Positions 25,701 to 37,352 of a stretch of 64,000 nt of DNA are shown one piece after another. Location: positions 430,819-494,818 of the forward strand of contig CAJFCJ010000007.1 in NCBI GenBank assembly GCA_904063045.1. The letters run 5' to 3'. The position numbers and the translations under genes were made by a program. The DNA is from Dimorphilus gyrociliatus (taxonomy: Eukaryota; Annelida; Polychaeta; Dinophilidae). How positions within the stretch are numbered: the stretch's first letter is position 1; each line of letters opens with the position of its first letter. The notes under the pieces are model-generated. The model was not told the origin of the DNA, searched no databases, and saw only the letters and a list, made by a program, of their open reading frames with translations.

Positions 25701-27757
25701 CTGGCAAGTATCCAAATCAACTAAGACAAAAATTTCAGTGTTCACTTCGTAAGTATCAAAAATTTTTGAATCCAATCCAATGACAATAGGAACTGGTGAT
25801 TCTAAAGTTTTTGCTAACTGTACTGGCAATAATGGAACATAGGCACATGACCAGCGAAGAGGAAATCCCATCTAGATGAGGATAAACGAATTGGAATTAA
25901 TAGGATTAACTGTAAGTAATCTCTTGTAACGCCTTTATATAATTCTTTCCCTGCACGGTAGATTGTAACTTAGATAGTATAATTTATTAATGATTCAAAA
26001 GAATATTCAAACCGCCACCTTCCCCTACAACCCTTAGTACACAATTTTTCAAACAAATCACCGAATTATCAATAAGATATGTATGATACTTCAACTTACA
26101 TTGGCAACGGCTTCAGCAGTTGATGTTAAAACAGGAGTTCGAAGAGAATGTATAATCATATACTTTTCACATAGTGATAATGCTAGAAGTAGAAGACAAT
26201 TCTCTGGACCAAGATTCGATAAAAGTGTTGTATAAGATGCCCCGCTGTGCGAAGAAAAGAAAAGATACAAATTGTAAAATTAGCACACAATAAACAGTAT
26301 TATATTGTATATTTATTTGTAAATTAAATGAATGATTTCGTCTTGAAAAGTTTATCTTTACATAAAGCTAAGAATTAATTCACTGAAAGTCAATAGTTAT
26401 CGAATTCTCTAAATCTAGTACGAAATTGATTATTTAATATTCTTTATGAATTATATATACTATTCAAAGTATATACTTGCCAAATTTATATATTTATACA
26501 TATATAATACATAGTGTTGTATACAATATATGGAATATAAAATATTTACTTTTGGGGTAGAGGCATGTCCATCGGTTTTGAAATAGATATAACTTGAGCG
26601 GGAAATTGAACTACTATCCTTGATGTAAGATTTGTAGGAAATGGAACATTGTTGAAAAAATGACTGATACATCTGTAACGGAATAAAAGAATTAATATTA
26701 AATATAATATAGATTCATAATTGAAATATCACCTTTCAATTGGCAAATTTTGCTCATCTTCTTTTTTTGAAATAGTGTACAAGTAGCGTAAAAACTGTTC
26801 GAAAGCTTCGAAGAAGGGCCATCTCGAAATTAAACCAATACTTTTAGATACATGCACCGTTCTTCTATCTGACATGGTTTCAATGCCCAATTGAGCTAAA
26901 GTATGACAGTCTAACTCGCTTTTGTTCATTTCCTCATAGAAGCTAACCGCTGCTCCGTATGATTTTGAACCAGCTTCACCCGTAAGAACGAACGTGGAAA
27001 ACTTAGGATGAGGTTCTTCCGCTTCAACAGGCCATACTTCTATTGTTGCACCGAGTGGCAAGCAAAATCTCTCAACACTAACTGGTAGTGGACACTCACG
27101 ATCGTCTTCTTTTGGATATCGTGATAGTAATTGAGGTTCGTAGACAATAGTCTTTGCGTTCCTTTCAGATTTCTTATAACAAATATAAACATCTGAGCCA
27201 ACTAAAGCCTTATTAAGACTTTTGGGGATCTGCATATAAGTGTGAGGTGGTGTTTCTCCTTTATTTGTGAGGATTATGCAAATGTCCGTTACGACCAACG
27301 TATCCGCAGATGCTGTATCTTCAGCTCTCATGTAAGTTAAATAAATCTTACCGGCTGTATTATTGACGTTAGCATTGTGATTTGTAGGTGTATACTGAAC
27401 TATTTGACATCCAGGCATTAAGCGTTCTTTACCGTGATACATGACACCGATATCAGTAAGAGGCGGACGATCTCGTCCCCTCCTATAGCACAGATACATA
27501 TCCGGCGATCTAATAGAACCATGATTAAGATCGGCAGGATACCCATTGACTGTTTTCTCAATGCGTTTATAACCTTCTGGACATTCTTCACCCAAAGTAG
27601 GAATTATAACTGCCAAATCAGTTATAGGATCGACTTTATGCGCTTCCTCCTTTAATAAAAAGTTTTCGTCCACGAATCCATCGTGGAACAGAGGAGGTTG
27701 AAGATCATCTCGTATGCCGGATATTAAGAAGTAATCGGCGATTCTATTATTGTCCAT
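19792..27757 (-). CDS. DENND4: DENND4/Crag, DENN-domain Rab guanine exchange factor
   Basis: About fourteen exons on the minus strand. Exon 1 (27757 to about 26731) starts [14 protein letters not shown]. It contains an MABP domain (tandem [11 protein letters not shown]-like units, about 40-200) and the start of uDENN. The DENN parts follow (exons near 26655-25100). The exon at 25011-24400 holds the PPR-like repeats ([24 protein letters not shown]). A long disordered Ser/Thr/Pro region comes next (24290-21800). The conserved C-terminal module has Cys pairs (CEHC, CQFC), [13 protein letters not shown] and [12 protein letters not shown]. The last exon (19943-19792) encodes [16 protein letters not shown]...[11 protein letters not shown]. 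It joins exon end 20056 in phase, so reading on past that donor would give a false end. Family role: GEF for Rab10/Rab11-type GTPases in polarised secretion. An acceptor ending at 27765 implies an upstream non-coding exon. Confidence 0.92.
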
Positions 27758-29579
27758 TGCATTTCTAAAAGAGGAAGGAAGGATGGAAAAAAAATAGAAT
27801 TAAGAAACAAAATAAGACTTTCATATTACTGAATACTGTAATTTAATGAAATAAATGACGAATAGTTAAATAATTAGTATTCTAATTATTTTCTAATAAA
27901 ACTCTATAAGAGCGTTTTTATAAATGACAATTGATTTTTAGTCGAAATTTACTTGAATTATCGTTCTATAATAGAAGGCTAATATTTAGGGATTTGTTCT
28001 ACAAAATCGTAAAAGATTTTTGGATTAAATTAAAGAGACTTTTATTGTTAAGAAGGAAGTTACATCACTAGACTATTTAATCTTAGATTGTATTTCCTTT
28101 TTATAATATTAATCAACAGAATTTTATTAAGATCTTTTTTTTTTTTAGGGCAACGTCAGTTTAATAGACTTTCTAATTTTATTTTTACGACTTCTTTAAA
28201 CTAATACAATTATTTAATAAAAAAAAAACCAAAAAATATAGAAAGATATTCTTCTTTTTTTTTTCTCCCTCAATTATAAATGAATAGCAAGAGGCCAATT
28301 GATTTATACATTAATGCAACAAATATACCAACAAGACTTGAGAGTTCGTTATTGAATATTTTACAATGATCAACTTTGGTGAAATGATACGTTAAAGACG
28401 ACAAATCGTATATATATAGCACTTTCTGCCCTCCAAATAGAGATAATGCTCAAAATACAAATAAAAAAAATTGTTCCCATTGGCCAGTCTGGTGTATTTT
28501 TTACGTAGTTTAATGATTTTAACGCTATATAATCAATGTAACAATCGTCTACATTTGAAATAATTTATAGTTTCTCTAGATCGTATATTCGATTGAAAAT
28601 ACTCTATTTTATACTAGTTAAATTAATTCTATAAATGATAAGTGCGAAATTCGCTCGGTTCCTTACCTTTGTTGTATTAAAATCTTTATTTAAAAACAGA
28701 TATAACAAATAAAGTAAGTATTTTAGCTTGCAGACTAAAACTCTGTACAGCTTAAAACCAAATAAGGTTCAGAAAAATTAAAAGCAAGGATGTTTTAATT
28801 TAAAAACTTGTATATTTTCTTCATAGACTATCCACCATATTATGTTGTGGGTCTTACTAAATAGCGTAGGGTACTAGCTGTAATTCGATCGTTTCATACA
28901 ATAGGTTTTCGTTGAAAGAGATTATCATTTCAAAAGAATAAATAATCTATAGACTGTCTCATTAATCTCTTAATCAAAGCGACAGTAGAGAGAAATGTAC
29001 AAATTATTTATACAGCCAGAATTTGTCCAAGTTCACCAATCTTTCTATGGGAGATATTGATTACTAAATTTATGTTCTAAACTATAAATGCAATAAACTA
29101 TTCTCATTAGATGGATAGAATAACTCATTATAAATATATATTTATTATATTAAATATTGTGAATTTCTTGGAATATAATTAGCTCTTTCTTATCTTAGTT
29201 TTATGCTAAGTAGTTATAAATTATCATCAATAAAAAAATTTATATTAGAGATTAAAATTTAGGAAACGTTATATATTTATATATATTTATATATATATAT
29301 AATCTAAATATAATGTATACTTAGTTATCATAACTATATAGCTCTAATATTTTTTGTTATATAGAAATAATAATAAAACATCTGCTAAATTTTAAAAATA
29401 GGAAATTATTCTATTGAACTCTTAAATGTTTCCCTAAATGAAATTTAGTACAGCTGTCTTAAACTTTAGACACGGCACTCGATCGTTCGCTTTTTTTTTT
29501 AAGGAAAGTGCATCTAAAGAATTTGAAACTATTAACTGAACTTAATGGTTAGATAACGTTATCTTTCCTTTTCTATATG

Positions 29580-29615
<36 letters not shown>

Positions 29616-30031
29616 AATATTATGTAAAATAATGAAAATAATAGATTACTTAGAATAAGAATTCTCGCTTTCTCTAACTGTAAATCATTATACTGTATAT
29701 ATATATATTTCACTTTTGAAGGTGTTTTCAAGGTAACGGTGACCTTTTATCTTAGACTACTTCCACCAAAATCATTACAGTATCAATATCTGCTTCATCA
29801 TTCGAAATGGTATTCATTTTTTTCTTCTTACGAATACATTTACCCTTTGATGAAAAACTGAAGAAACAAATTTCTTGTCTCTCTCTCTCTATGATCTTTC
29901 TTTATTTGTGTGATTATTATATAACATATTTTTCAAAACCATTTACTATGTACAGTTCACAGTTTATTTAAGTTCATTGTTTAATTTTAATTGGGAAAAC
30001 AATAGAAAAGAATTGTCTGTCTGTGTATATG

Positions 30032-30066
30032 AGTGTGTGTGTGTGTGTGTCTCTCTCTCTCTCTCT
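30032..30066. repeat. (GT)n(CT)n compound microsatellite
   Basis: About nine GT units pass directly into about eight CT units. Confidence 0.9.
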
Positions 30067-31957
30067 CCACTTGTCTATCATATCAGAACTAAAATTTATA
30101 GTTATGATTGTTTTTATTATTGTTAAAATACAACACATTTATCACTAGAGACGAAGAATTTTTAAAATATATATAAATCAAATTTCTTATTACAATCAAT
30201 GAATACAGAATGTATACTAGACATATATATAGTACATTGCATATTACTCGTTTCTACATATTTTATTATTTAATTTCATAAGAATTACACGTGTAAATGT
30301 GATATTTTAGTAAAGCATAGCTACTTTTATCTTAATTAAGTCAATTTTGATTAAATAATATACGTAGATCAGATTTTAAACTATGCTTATAAGTCGTAAG
30401 TTATAAACTAGAGCAATCTTAAGGGACGATAGACGAGCAACTTTGTACCTTTGGTAGACGTATATATATATACAGCATATACAGCTTATGATTAGAAAGC
30501 AAAGTACGAGAGATAGATAAAAATAAAGAGAAAGATAGACTTGAAGACCTTTTATACACTTGAAAATTCTTTAGGGATCGATTGGTAAAATTTTTTTCTA
30601 CTCTCTAGTTTTTTCCTAATCTAAAGTCAACTCTTATAAGTCTTCTATTTGCTATATGGTTCTCGACTATTTTTTTTCTAACTGATTAGAACTAAGTATT
30701 AGATCAATAAATAAAATGTTATATATTAAAAGGTCGTTATCGCCAAGACATAACGACTGTTTAAAGATAAAGAATAACAAAAGAAGTAACTTGTAAAACA
30801 AAGAGAGAAAGAAAAAAACAAAAGAATCCAAAGTACATCCTCGTTTTGCTTTTCATAAAAAAATATCGTCCTCCTTTCCCTTCTCGTAGCTCTCTTTATA
30901 TAAATAATTTAGGTCATGTTTTAGACCTATTGAGCACTTTTATGAATTTATAAATTCAGCAAACTGTTATTTTTTTTCTCTCTCTTGTCAACAAAATTTA
31001 ATTGGATGTGTTGTTCAATAAGTAATTAACTATAAATTAACTCATAATTGATATATTATAAATAAACTAATAACAATGTTGACATATATAAATATATACT
31101 AATAATTTATATATATAATACAGTATATTCTGTATTGTTTTCTTTTATCATAACCAACTGTTGACATCTTAATCTATACATCTTCTGTACAGCACTCTAT
31201 ACGTCTATCTCAGTTCCCCTCCCCCTTCTCTCTGTCTCTGTCTCTTTATTCTCTCCAATAAAGGATTGGTTAACATCTAAACCAGAGTAATTTTATCCAT
31301 AAACAGCTGCTATTTTTTTTCTATTTTTTATTCTATTTATTCTTTACTTAAATGGCAGATGCGGTATTTTTTAAAAACAAGTACATCCTGAGAATTTTAT
31401 CAAAATTGTATTCACATAAAAGGTTTAACTTAAGCATATTTCTTTTTATAATCTCATTTAGAGACAAACTATCCACATGTAAATAGACAATTATATACGC
31501 TAAGTTACAAGGACATATACATAATGAGCAAATGTTTTATACTTAACTCACCAAGGATTTATATTTCGAAGAAAATGCTTTAAAAAATGAAAATATTTCA
31601 AAGAACTAAGATTATAACTGTACACATTATATATATATATATATATTAATCTATATAGGGAAGGTTCTACTTTAATACATGTACTTGTATTAGTACCTCT
31701 TTTAATATGCAGTATATATACACAGTACATGTAATAACTATTGATACATCATTCATCATTGTACTATTGTATGTAGATTTCTACATTACTTCTAGATATC
31801 ATTTAGCATCCTTAACAAACGTTTATTAACTTAAAAACCGCTGCTATCAATATGTTACAAATAATAAATGTAATGTTTTCTTTTTTTTTTAAATAACGAT
31901 AACGAAACGCAATTTAGAAATGGTTCATAGGCTTTTAGAAGAGAGAGCGAGAAAGAG

Positions 31958-31958
<1 letters not shown>

Positions 31959-31995
<37 letters not shown>
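31959..31995. repeat. (GATA)n microsatellite
   Basis: About nine GATA units, directly after a GA-rich stretch. Confidence 0.9.
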
Positions 31996-33219
31996 TGGTA
32001 GGAGAGTCTGTGTTGTTATTTTTTCGTATATATATATATATATTGTATAGATTTTATACTAACTCCTAGTCTAGTTCCATAGAATAATGTATGTTTTTTT
32101 GTTGTATACCATTATACATATACTAATGATAATAATAATGATCTATAGATTATGGATTTTTTATTAATTTTTTTAAAGAAAAACAAGAAAAATATTAGTT
32201 GATCAGATTGAAAGTTGAACATACTGTATATCATACTATTGTTTCTTCTATTTCCCATAGTATCTAGTTTATAATAATCTTTTTTTTTTATTTAAATGTT
32301 TATCAAAAATAGGCCAAATTATTATGGTTATTTTTAAAGCTTTCCTTTCATTTATAGTTTCCTTTTTGGTTCAGTGATATTCCACTTTTTTAAGGTTTCC
32401 TTAATTAATAATCTATCAAGATTTTTTTTTTCTTTTTTTTTTATTTGCCAATATTCCAAGAGATAAGTAGGACTAATAGCGCATCTCGTAAAAGATTCAC
32501 TATATTATGTCTGGTTTGTTTAAGTTTCAAAGACATACGCTATATTAAATAGACTAAGAAGAAAAAGAAGTTATTTTATTTTCTTTCTCAAGGTTACGAC
32601 ATACTATCCTTCTTTAATAGTCTATTAATAGTGTATTGGGGTAACTGAAATCAATATATGGCCAAGAGTTAGTACTTGTTGAAAAATCCATATAGAGAGT
32701 TAAAAGAAAGGTAAAAATTTCCTCATAGTTTTACAGGCAATGAGTCATTCTCCTTTGGCTTAAAAGAGAAAAAGGTTAAATTATAAAAAGAGGAAAGAGA
32801 AAATATCAGATAATCACGAAAGAGGAATTGATTTTTTTTTTATCTTCCGTTACATTTTTTTTTCACTTCGGAATGTTCTTACCATAATTGTAAATAAACA
32901 TTGAAGAAATTTTATATAGATGTTATCCTACGTCACACTTTGTAACAAACAAGCAAGAAGGAGAAAAGAACAATGGAAAATAAGAGATTCCAAGTAAAAA
33001 AGAGAGTGTTATTTGAATAATTATTTATATCTAGTATATATTAATATATACATATATATATATATGTGTGTATAAGGCCAAAAATCATATTACAATAGAT
33101 TGTATGCAGTGGAGAGAAACTTAAGAGATATGTAATTTCCTTTAATTAATTCTTATTAAAATGTCATTGTCTAAATATAGACTTTATAGTTAATAGAAAG
33201 TAAGATAATTGCAGTAGTA

Positions 33220-33220
<1 letters not shown>

Positions 33221-33253
<33 letters not shown>

Positions 33254-33280
33254 GGGGGGGGAAAGGAGGGGGAGAAAAGA
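33221..33280. repeat. (TA)n(GA)n poly-G compound repeat
   Basis: (TA)10, then about seven GA units, then a run of nine G and further G/A-rich purine sequence on one strand. Confidence 0.9.
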
Positions 33281-33551
33281 CATAAGAGCAATTAGAAACA
33301 AATTTATATTTAATGCTTATCTTGAAATCAAAAAAAGACAGATGTCATAGATAGGAAAATCCTCTTTAGTAATAATAGACGGATAGAAATGGATATTAAT
33401 TACACTAAACTATGATGACAATCGATTGTAAATTAATCAATTTAAAACTTCTCTTTTTCTTATAAAGATTTTCCTCCTTCACTTATTTTTCTTCTATATC
33501 CCATTAAATGATTTCTTTATCTTTATTCGTGAACGTTCAACAAAGAAAGAA

Positions 33552-33556
<5 letters not shown>

Positions 33557-33602
<46 letters not shown>

Positions 33603-33608
33603 GAGAGG
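33557..33608. repeat. (GA)n microsatellite
   Basis: Almost perfect GA repeat of about 17 units with interrupted GA/AAG flanks. It yields the spurious Leu-Ser ORF on the minus strand. Confidence 0.9.
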
Positions 33609-34095
33609 GGAGAAAATAGGAAATAAGGTTGGAAACCTATTAAACATGCACAAATATTAGTACAATTGCATTTTGATAAGTAATATAAGAAAATATAATG
33701 CAAACGCTCTATAACGTTCTAATAATTAGCCTGTGATAGTTAGTTAAAATATTTGTAATAGTATATTCTGTATAGTTTGCATTGATTTCGCTTTTTTTGT
33801 TCATTTTACGATCATTATAAATCTATTTGGCGAATTGAAACAATAATTGTTTTATAAATAGGAATAACGTATCGAATAACCATCGATATTAGAACGAAAT
33901 GAATCAGTTGTAAGTTAGCTAACGGGGATTATTTAGTTTATAAACTTTTATAGTTGATAAGCCATTTTTGCCTGTAAAATTATTTTATATATTGACTAAG
34001 TCGTTGAGTGCGTTAGATAAGAGGAGCTTTAGGTAGAAATTTCTTTTTGCTATATAACTTGGAGTGAACATTTCGACTGGTAGATTTAGAATATT

Positions 34096-35049
34096 ATGTC
34101 TTTAATTGATATAGATAAAGAGGAATATATTTGTTCTCTGGACGAGAAGAGTATTGAAAAGGCCAGAAAAGAGTTGAATGAAAATCCCAAGGATCGATTA
34201 AGCTCTTTGACGACTTTTAGGAAATGGATTGAAGAACAGAAGTATTTGCGATGCGATACATCCGCTCACTTCCTACTTCCTTTTCTTCGTACGGCTAAAT
34301 TTAGTCAACTAAAAGCAAGGTCTATGCTTGAAGGTTATTTGACAGTTCTCTCTAAACATCCGGAGAGATTCGGCAACATTGATGTCAAAGATGAAAGATT
34401 TATGAATACATTAAATCAAGGCGATATTTTACCATTGCCAAGATATGATAAACATGGACGTAAGGTAGTTTTACATATCGTAAGAAATTTGAATACAAAA
34501 GGAGAGGTTTCATCTGTTGACCTTCTCCGTAAGTGGTGGGCTCAAGCCCTTCTACTAAGGTTTGACGAAAGAGTTCAAGTGAATGGTATTGCAATACTCC
34601 TTGATTGTTCAGGATATAATTTAAAACATTTTGAGGTATTAAGTCTCGAAGAGAGAAAACAAATGCAGGCTTTATGGCAGGGGAATATGCCTACTAGATT
34701 TAAACAATTCATAATGTACAATATAGGAGGAATGTTCAAAGTTATTTTTCAGATGGTTAAACCATTCATTTCCAAAAAATTTCAACAAAGAACTAAGGTT
34801 GTTAATAGTCTGGAAGAGATTTATAAGGAAATTCCTTTGGAAAATTTACCGGAAGAATACTTACCGGACGACTACGTCGGAAAAGGAGCGGGAAAATTGG
34901 CAGATTTAATGGAAGATCATAAACTCGATTTGTTAAAGAATAGAGATAGAATATTACACGCTACCGATCCTTCGAAGTATTTTTACGATATTAATATGAA
35001 AGATAAGAGCGTTATTCAGCAATCGTACAGAAAGATTTCAACCGAATGA
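34096..35049 (+). CDS. CRAL-TRIO (Sec14-like) lipid-transfer protein, alpha-TTP/clavesin-like
   Basis: Single-exon gene of 317 aa. The N-terminal CRAL-TRIO-N helix bundle is visible (LTTFRKWIEEQKYLRCDTSAHFLLPFLRTAKF, described here in two overlapping parts: RKWIEEQKYL and HFLLPFLRTAKFS, about 40-75). The CRAL-TRIO core follows (about 105-265) with GIAILLDCSGYNLKHF and MPTRFKQFIMYNIG, the lipid-cavity strands and gate helix. The C-terminus contains LPEEYLPDDYVG, typical of the alpha-tocopherol transfer protein, RLBP1 and clavesin group. Family role: cytosolic binding and membrane exchange of hydrophobic ligands (retinoids, tocopherol, phosphoinositides). The ligand cannot be inferred from sequence. 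The lack of introns is noteworthy beside intron-rich neighbours. Confidence 0.88.
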   Translation: MSLIDIDKEEYICSLDEKSIEKARKELNENPKDRLSSLTTFRKWIEEQKYLRCDTSAHFLLPFLRTAKFSQLKARSMLEGYLTVLSKHPERFGNIDVKDERFMNTLNQGDILPLPRYDKHGRKVVLHIVRNLNTKGEVSSVDLLRKWWAQALLLRFDERVQVNGIAILLDCSGYNLKHFEVLSLEERKQMQALWQGNMPTRFKQFIMYNIGGMFKVIFQMVKPFISKKFQQRTKVVNSLEEIYKEIPLENLPEEYLPDDYVGKGAGKLADLMEDHKLDLLKNRDRILHATDPSKYFYDINMKDKSVIQQSYRKISTE

Positions 35050-36053
35050 CTTTTTTCTTTTTTTTTTGCTGCCATCTGCAGGACAATGAATGATCTGAAA
35101 TAAAAACATTTAAACAATACAACTGTGTCGAATGTAAATAGGTAAAAATCTGAATAAAATCTGTAACTGCTTTATTTTTTTACTGATAAAATATACGATA
35201 GCAAAATTCGGCATTGACCTTTCAATTAAAATCTTTTGTTTCCAAGTGATTACATAATTCGCCAACTGATAATCGTCCTCGTAAACAAGCTATGGAAGAA
35301 GCATCCGCGGCCGTTCTACTTGGTTATCGACTTACATTTGGGAGCTCGTTCCGCTCAACTAAGCGTCTAATTCTTTCACCAAGCTTTCATCTTCTAAAAC
35401 GCAATGTTTATTCTTTTTTTCGAACAGAATAGATGGCGCCCGAATAAAAATTTGTCGAAAAAAAAAAGGCCTATTAGACTAGTTCGGTGGAAACCTAGCA
35501 GTTTACAAACAAACACTGCTGTACTTCGCAAGAAGCGTAGATTGTTATACAAATACAGTCTTTTCGAGCGTAGCTTATTCTGTCTTCCCCCCGCAACTCA
35601 CTCCTTGCAATACTTTATGTTGAATTAAAAAAAAGAAATCGTTTTTATCAAAAAGTCCAACAAAACTTTTATCTCAAGTAAAAGTTTTATCGAATGTGCC
35701 TGCACAATTTGTTCTAAATTTAGAACGTGTTTAGAGAACGAGTTCTACTTCATGTGTTCTAATTGGTTAATAAAGGGACAATTTTTATACATATACTTTA
35801 TTACTTAAAGGGATGCAATATCTCTTAATCTTCTCTTTTCTTTCTACTCTTTTACTACAAAAAATTAATTATTACATATTCATGTATTTATTAATAATCT
35901 TGGTTATTAATATTTCTCAATTTCTAATATCGGTTTATTGATAAAAACTGTATAACAAAATTGCAGGATAAAAATGTCTTCTTTTTGAGCCACACTTATT
36001 TCTCTTCTTTTGTTTCTTCTTTTCAAGGAAAAAAATAAGATAAACACAGAGAT

Positions 36054-36092
<39 letters not shown>

Positions 36093-36113
36093 TAAAGAAT
36101 GGAACAAAATTAA
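35050..36113. other. Interval between convergent CRAL-TRIO and TOB genes
   Basis: The first ~150 bp is CRAL-TRIO 3' UTR with AATAAA-like signals. A more GC-balanced stretch at about 35220-35560 holds short open frames on both strands, including a plus ORF of 46 codons at 35292-35432 starting MEEASAAVLLG. None is recognisable. 35640-36056 is AT-rich and includes the TOB 3' UTR. Confidence 0.35.
36057..36090. repeat. (GA)n microsatellite
   Basis: About 17 perfect GA units immediately 3' of the TOB coding end. It explains the Leu-Ser and Arg-Glu repeat ORFs on either strand. Confidence 0.9.
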
Positions 36114-36737
36114 TCAGGATGGTGTTGCTAATTGGAGAGGAGAATTTTGCCAATCATATCTCGGTCCTCTCGAATTTTTCATTGCTTGTTGTCGTACATA
36201 GGCCGAAAGCTCATCCGCTGTTAGTCGTGAAGCTTTTTCTGCTTTCAGCTTTGTTGAACCGAATTTTGTACGTGCGAACATATTGGCCGTCATTTGTTGA
36301 TGTTGTTGATATTGTACCACCTCCGGTGGTGCGGGTAAGCTATTCTGCTTGAGTGAAAATTGCATGGGTTCACTATAAATGACTGTTAAAGGTGCTCCGG
36401 CTGATTGGTAAGATACTTCTCCAGGATCTACCCATATATCCAAATCAGGAGGAAAGCATGACAACACCTCTTGAATTGCCAGTCCGGATTCGGTTGCTGA
36501 ATTGACTATACTGGGTTCAGTTCTTGTTCTAATACACCTGTAGGCGGATCCTTTAAAAGGCCTATCTGGATACCAATGTTGAGAAAATTTCACTGTCAAA
36601 TGCCTAGCCAGTTGCTGTCCGAACATATCTACACGTCTCCTAGGTAAATTATTATAAAGGTAAGAGACGATAAAATCGACAGCCTCTTTCAATTCGATGT
36701 GCATCTCTCCTTCAGTCTGCTCTGATCGAATGTCCAT
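36114..36737 (-). CDS. TOB: TOB/BTG family antiproliferative protein
   Basis: Single-exon gene of 207 aa. The BTG domain covers about residues 12-125: EAVDFIVSYLYNNLPRRRV, then box A around HWYPDRPFKGSAYRCIR, and box B around DLDIWVDPGEVSYQ. The PRRRV after the first helix and the later TKFGSTKLK motif mark the TOB rather than the BTG1/2 subgroup. Family role: binds the CAF1/CCR4 deadenylase and promotes mRNA decay; antiproliferative. The C-terminal part is short compared with vertebrate TOB1/2, and I see no PAM2 motif for PABP binding. It begins MDIRSEQTEGEMHIE; the internal MHIE start would match the vertebrate length better, so the first Met is a choice. Confidence 0.9.
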   Translation of the reverse strand: MDIRSEQTEGEMHIELKEAVDFIVSYLYNNLPRRRVDMFGQQLARHLTVKFSQHWYPDRPFKGSAYRCIRTRTEPSIVNSATESGLAIQEVLSCFPPDLDIWVDPGEVSYQSAGAPLTVIYSEPMQFSLKQNSLPAPPEVVQYQQHQQMTANMFARTKFGSTKLKAEKASRLTADELSAYVRQQAMKNSRGPRYDWQNSPLQLATPS

Positions 36738-37352
36738 ATGCTACTGCGAAACAGCTGATCGTTTCATATTAATACGCCGAACTTTTTATTGGCTATTTAA
36801 AGTTGTCGAAAAAGTACTTGTCCAAACCACTTACAAACTATACTATTGACGATTATAATGATTTAGTCGATACCTACTAATCGAATTCAATACTTATAAA
36901 CTGCAAATAAGTGGAACTATTTTCTTTCCTATAGGCCTGCATTAATCGAATCTGCTACTGGATCGGCTTTTTCTCTAGGCGATTAACGTAGAACATATAG
37001 GCTTATCGCGTTTTATTTTCTTTCCAAGTTCAGCTCTCCTTTATTTTTTAAATAGTTTTAGCCTATAAAATACGCACTGCCTATACGAACCAGAATTCTC
37101 TTCTCTAACAAGCTTAAAAAGAGAGTCAACAGAATATCAGAAGGGAAAGTAGAAACTACTAGGAATAGAACGCTAACGAAAGCGGGGGGCGTCGGTGGAA
37201 CTGACGTCATTCAGTAGTAAAAATAGGATTAGACCTCAGAAGGCCTACGTAGCTATTTTCGACGCTATTTTTAAACATCGTCCCGTATCGGACATTTAAA
37301 GTAACCTTGACTATTAATGAATTGAAAACAGTTAGTATTTATTGAATAAACG
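36738..37352. promoter_or_regulatory. TOB upstream region / receptor gene 3' side
   Basis: 615 bp between the TOB start (minus) and the stop of the glutamate-receptor-like gene (minus). It presumably contains the TOB promoter, with a perfect CRE palindrome inside it. No coding signal was seen. Confidence 0.45.
37202..37209. promoter_or_regulatory. Perfect CRE palindrome (TGACGTCA) upstream of TOB
   Basis: The full palindromic cAMP-response element lies 465 bp upstream of the TOB start in a GC-richer patch. CREB/ATF binding is established for this sequence in animals; its use here is inference. Confidence 0.35.

Larger units (their letters stand above)
27758..34095. other. 6.3 kb AT-rich non-coding interval between divergent genes
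   Basis: The longest gene-free stretch in an otherwise compact window. It lies between DENND4 (minus) and the CRAL-TRIO gene (plus). The content is homopolymer T/A runs, many (TA)n tracts, and GT/CT, GATA and GA microsatellites. It must contain the DENND4 non-coding first exon and both promoters, but I could not place them. ORFs here are short and repetitive ([12 protein letters not shown]). Confidence 0.5.

Noticed and set aside
33494-33703. Leu-Ser repeat ORF, and similar ones at 35907-36153
   Set aside because: Translated GA microsatellites.
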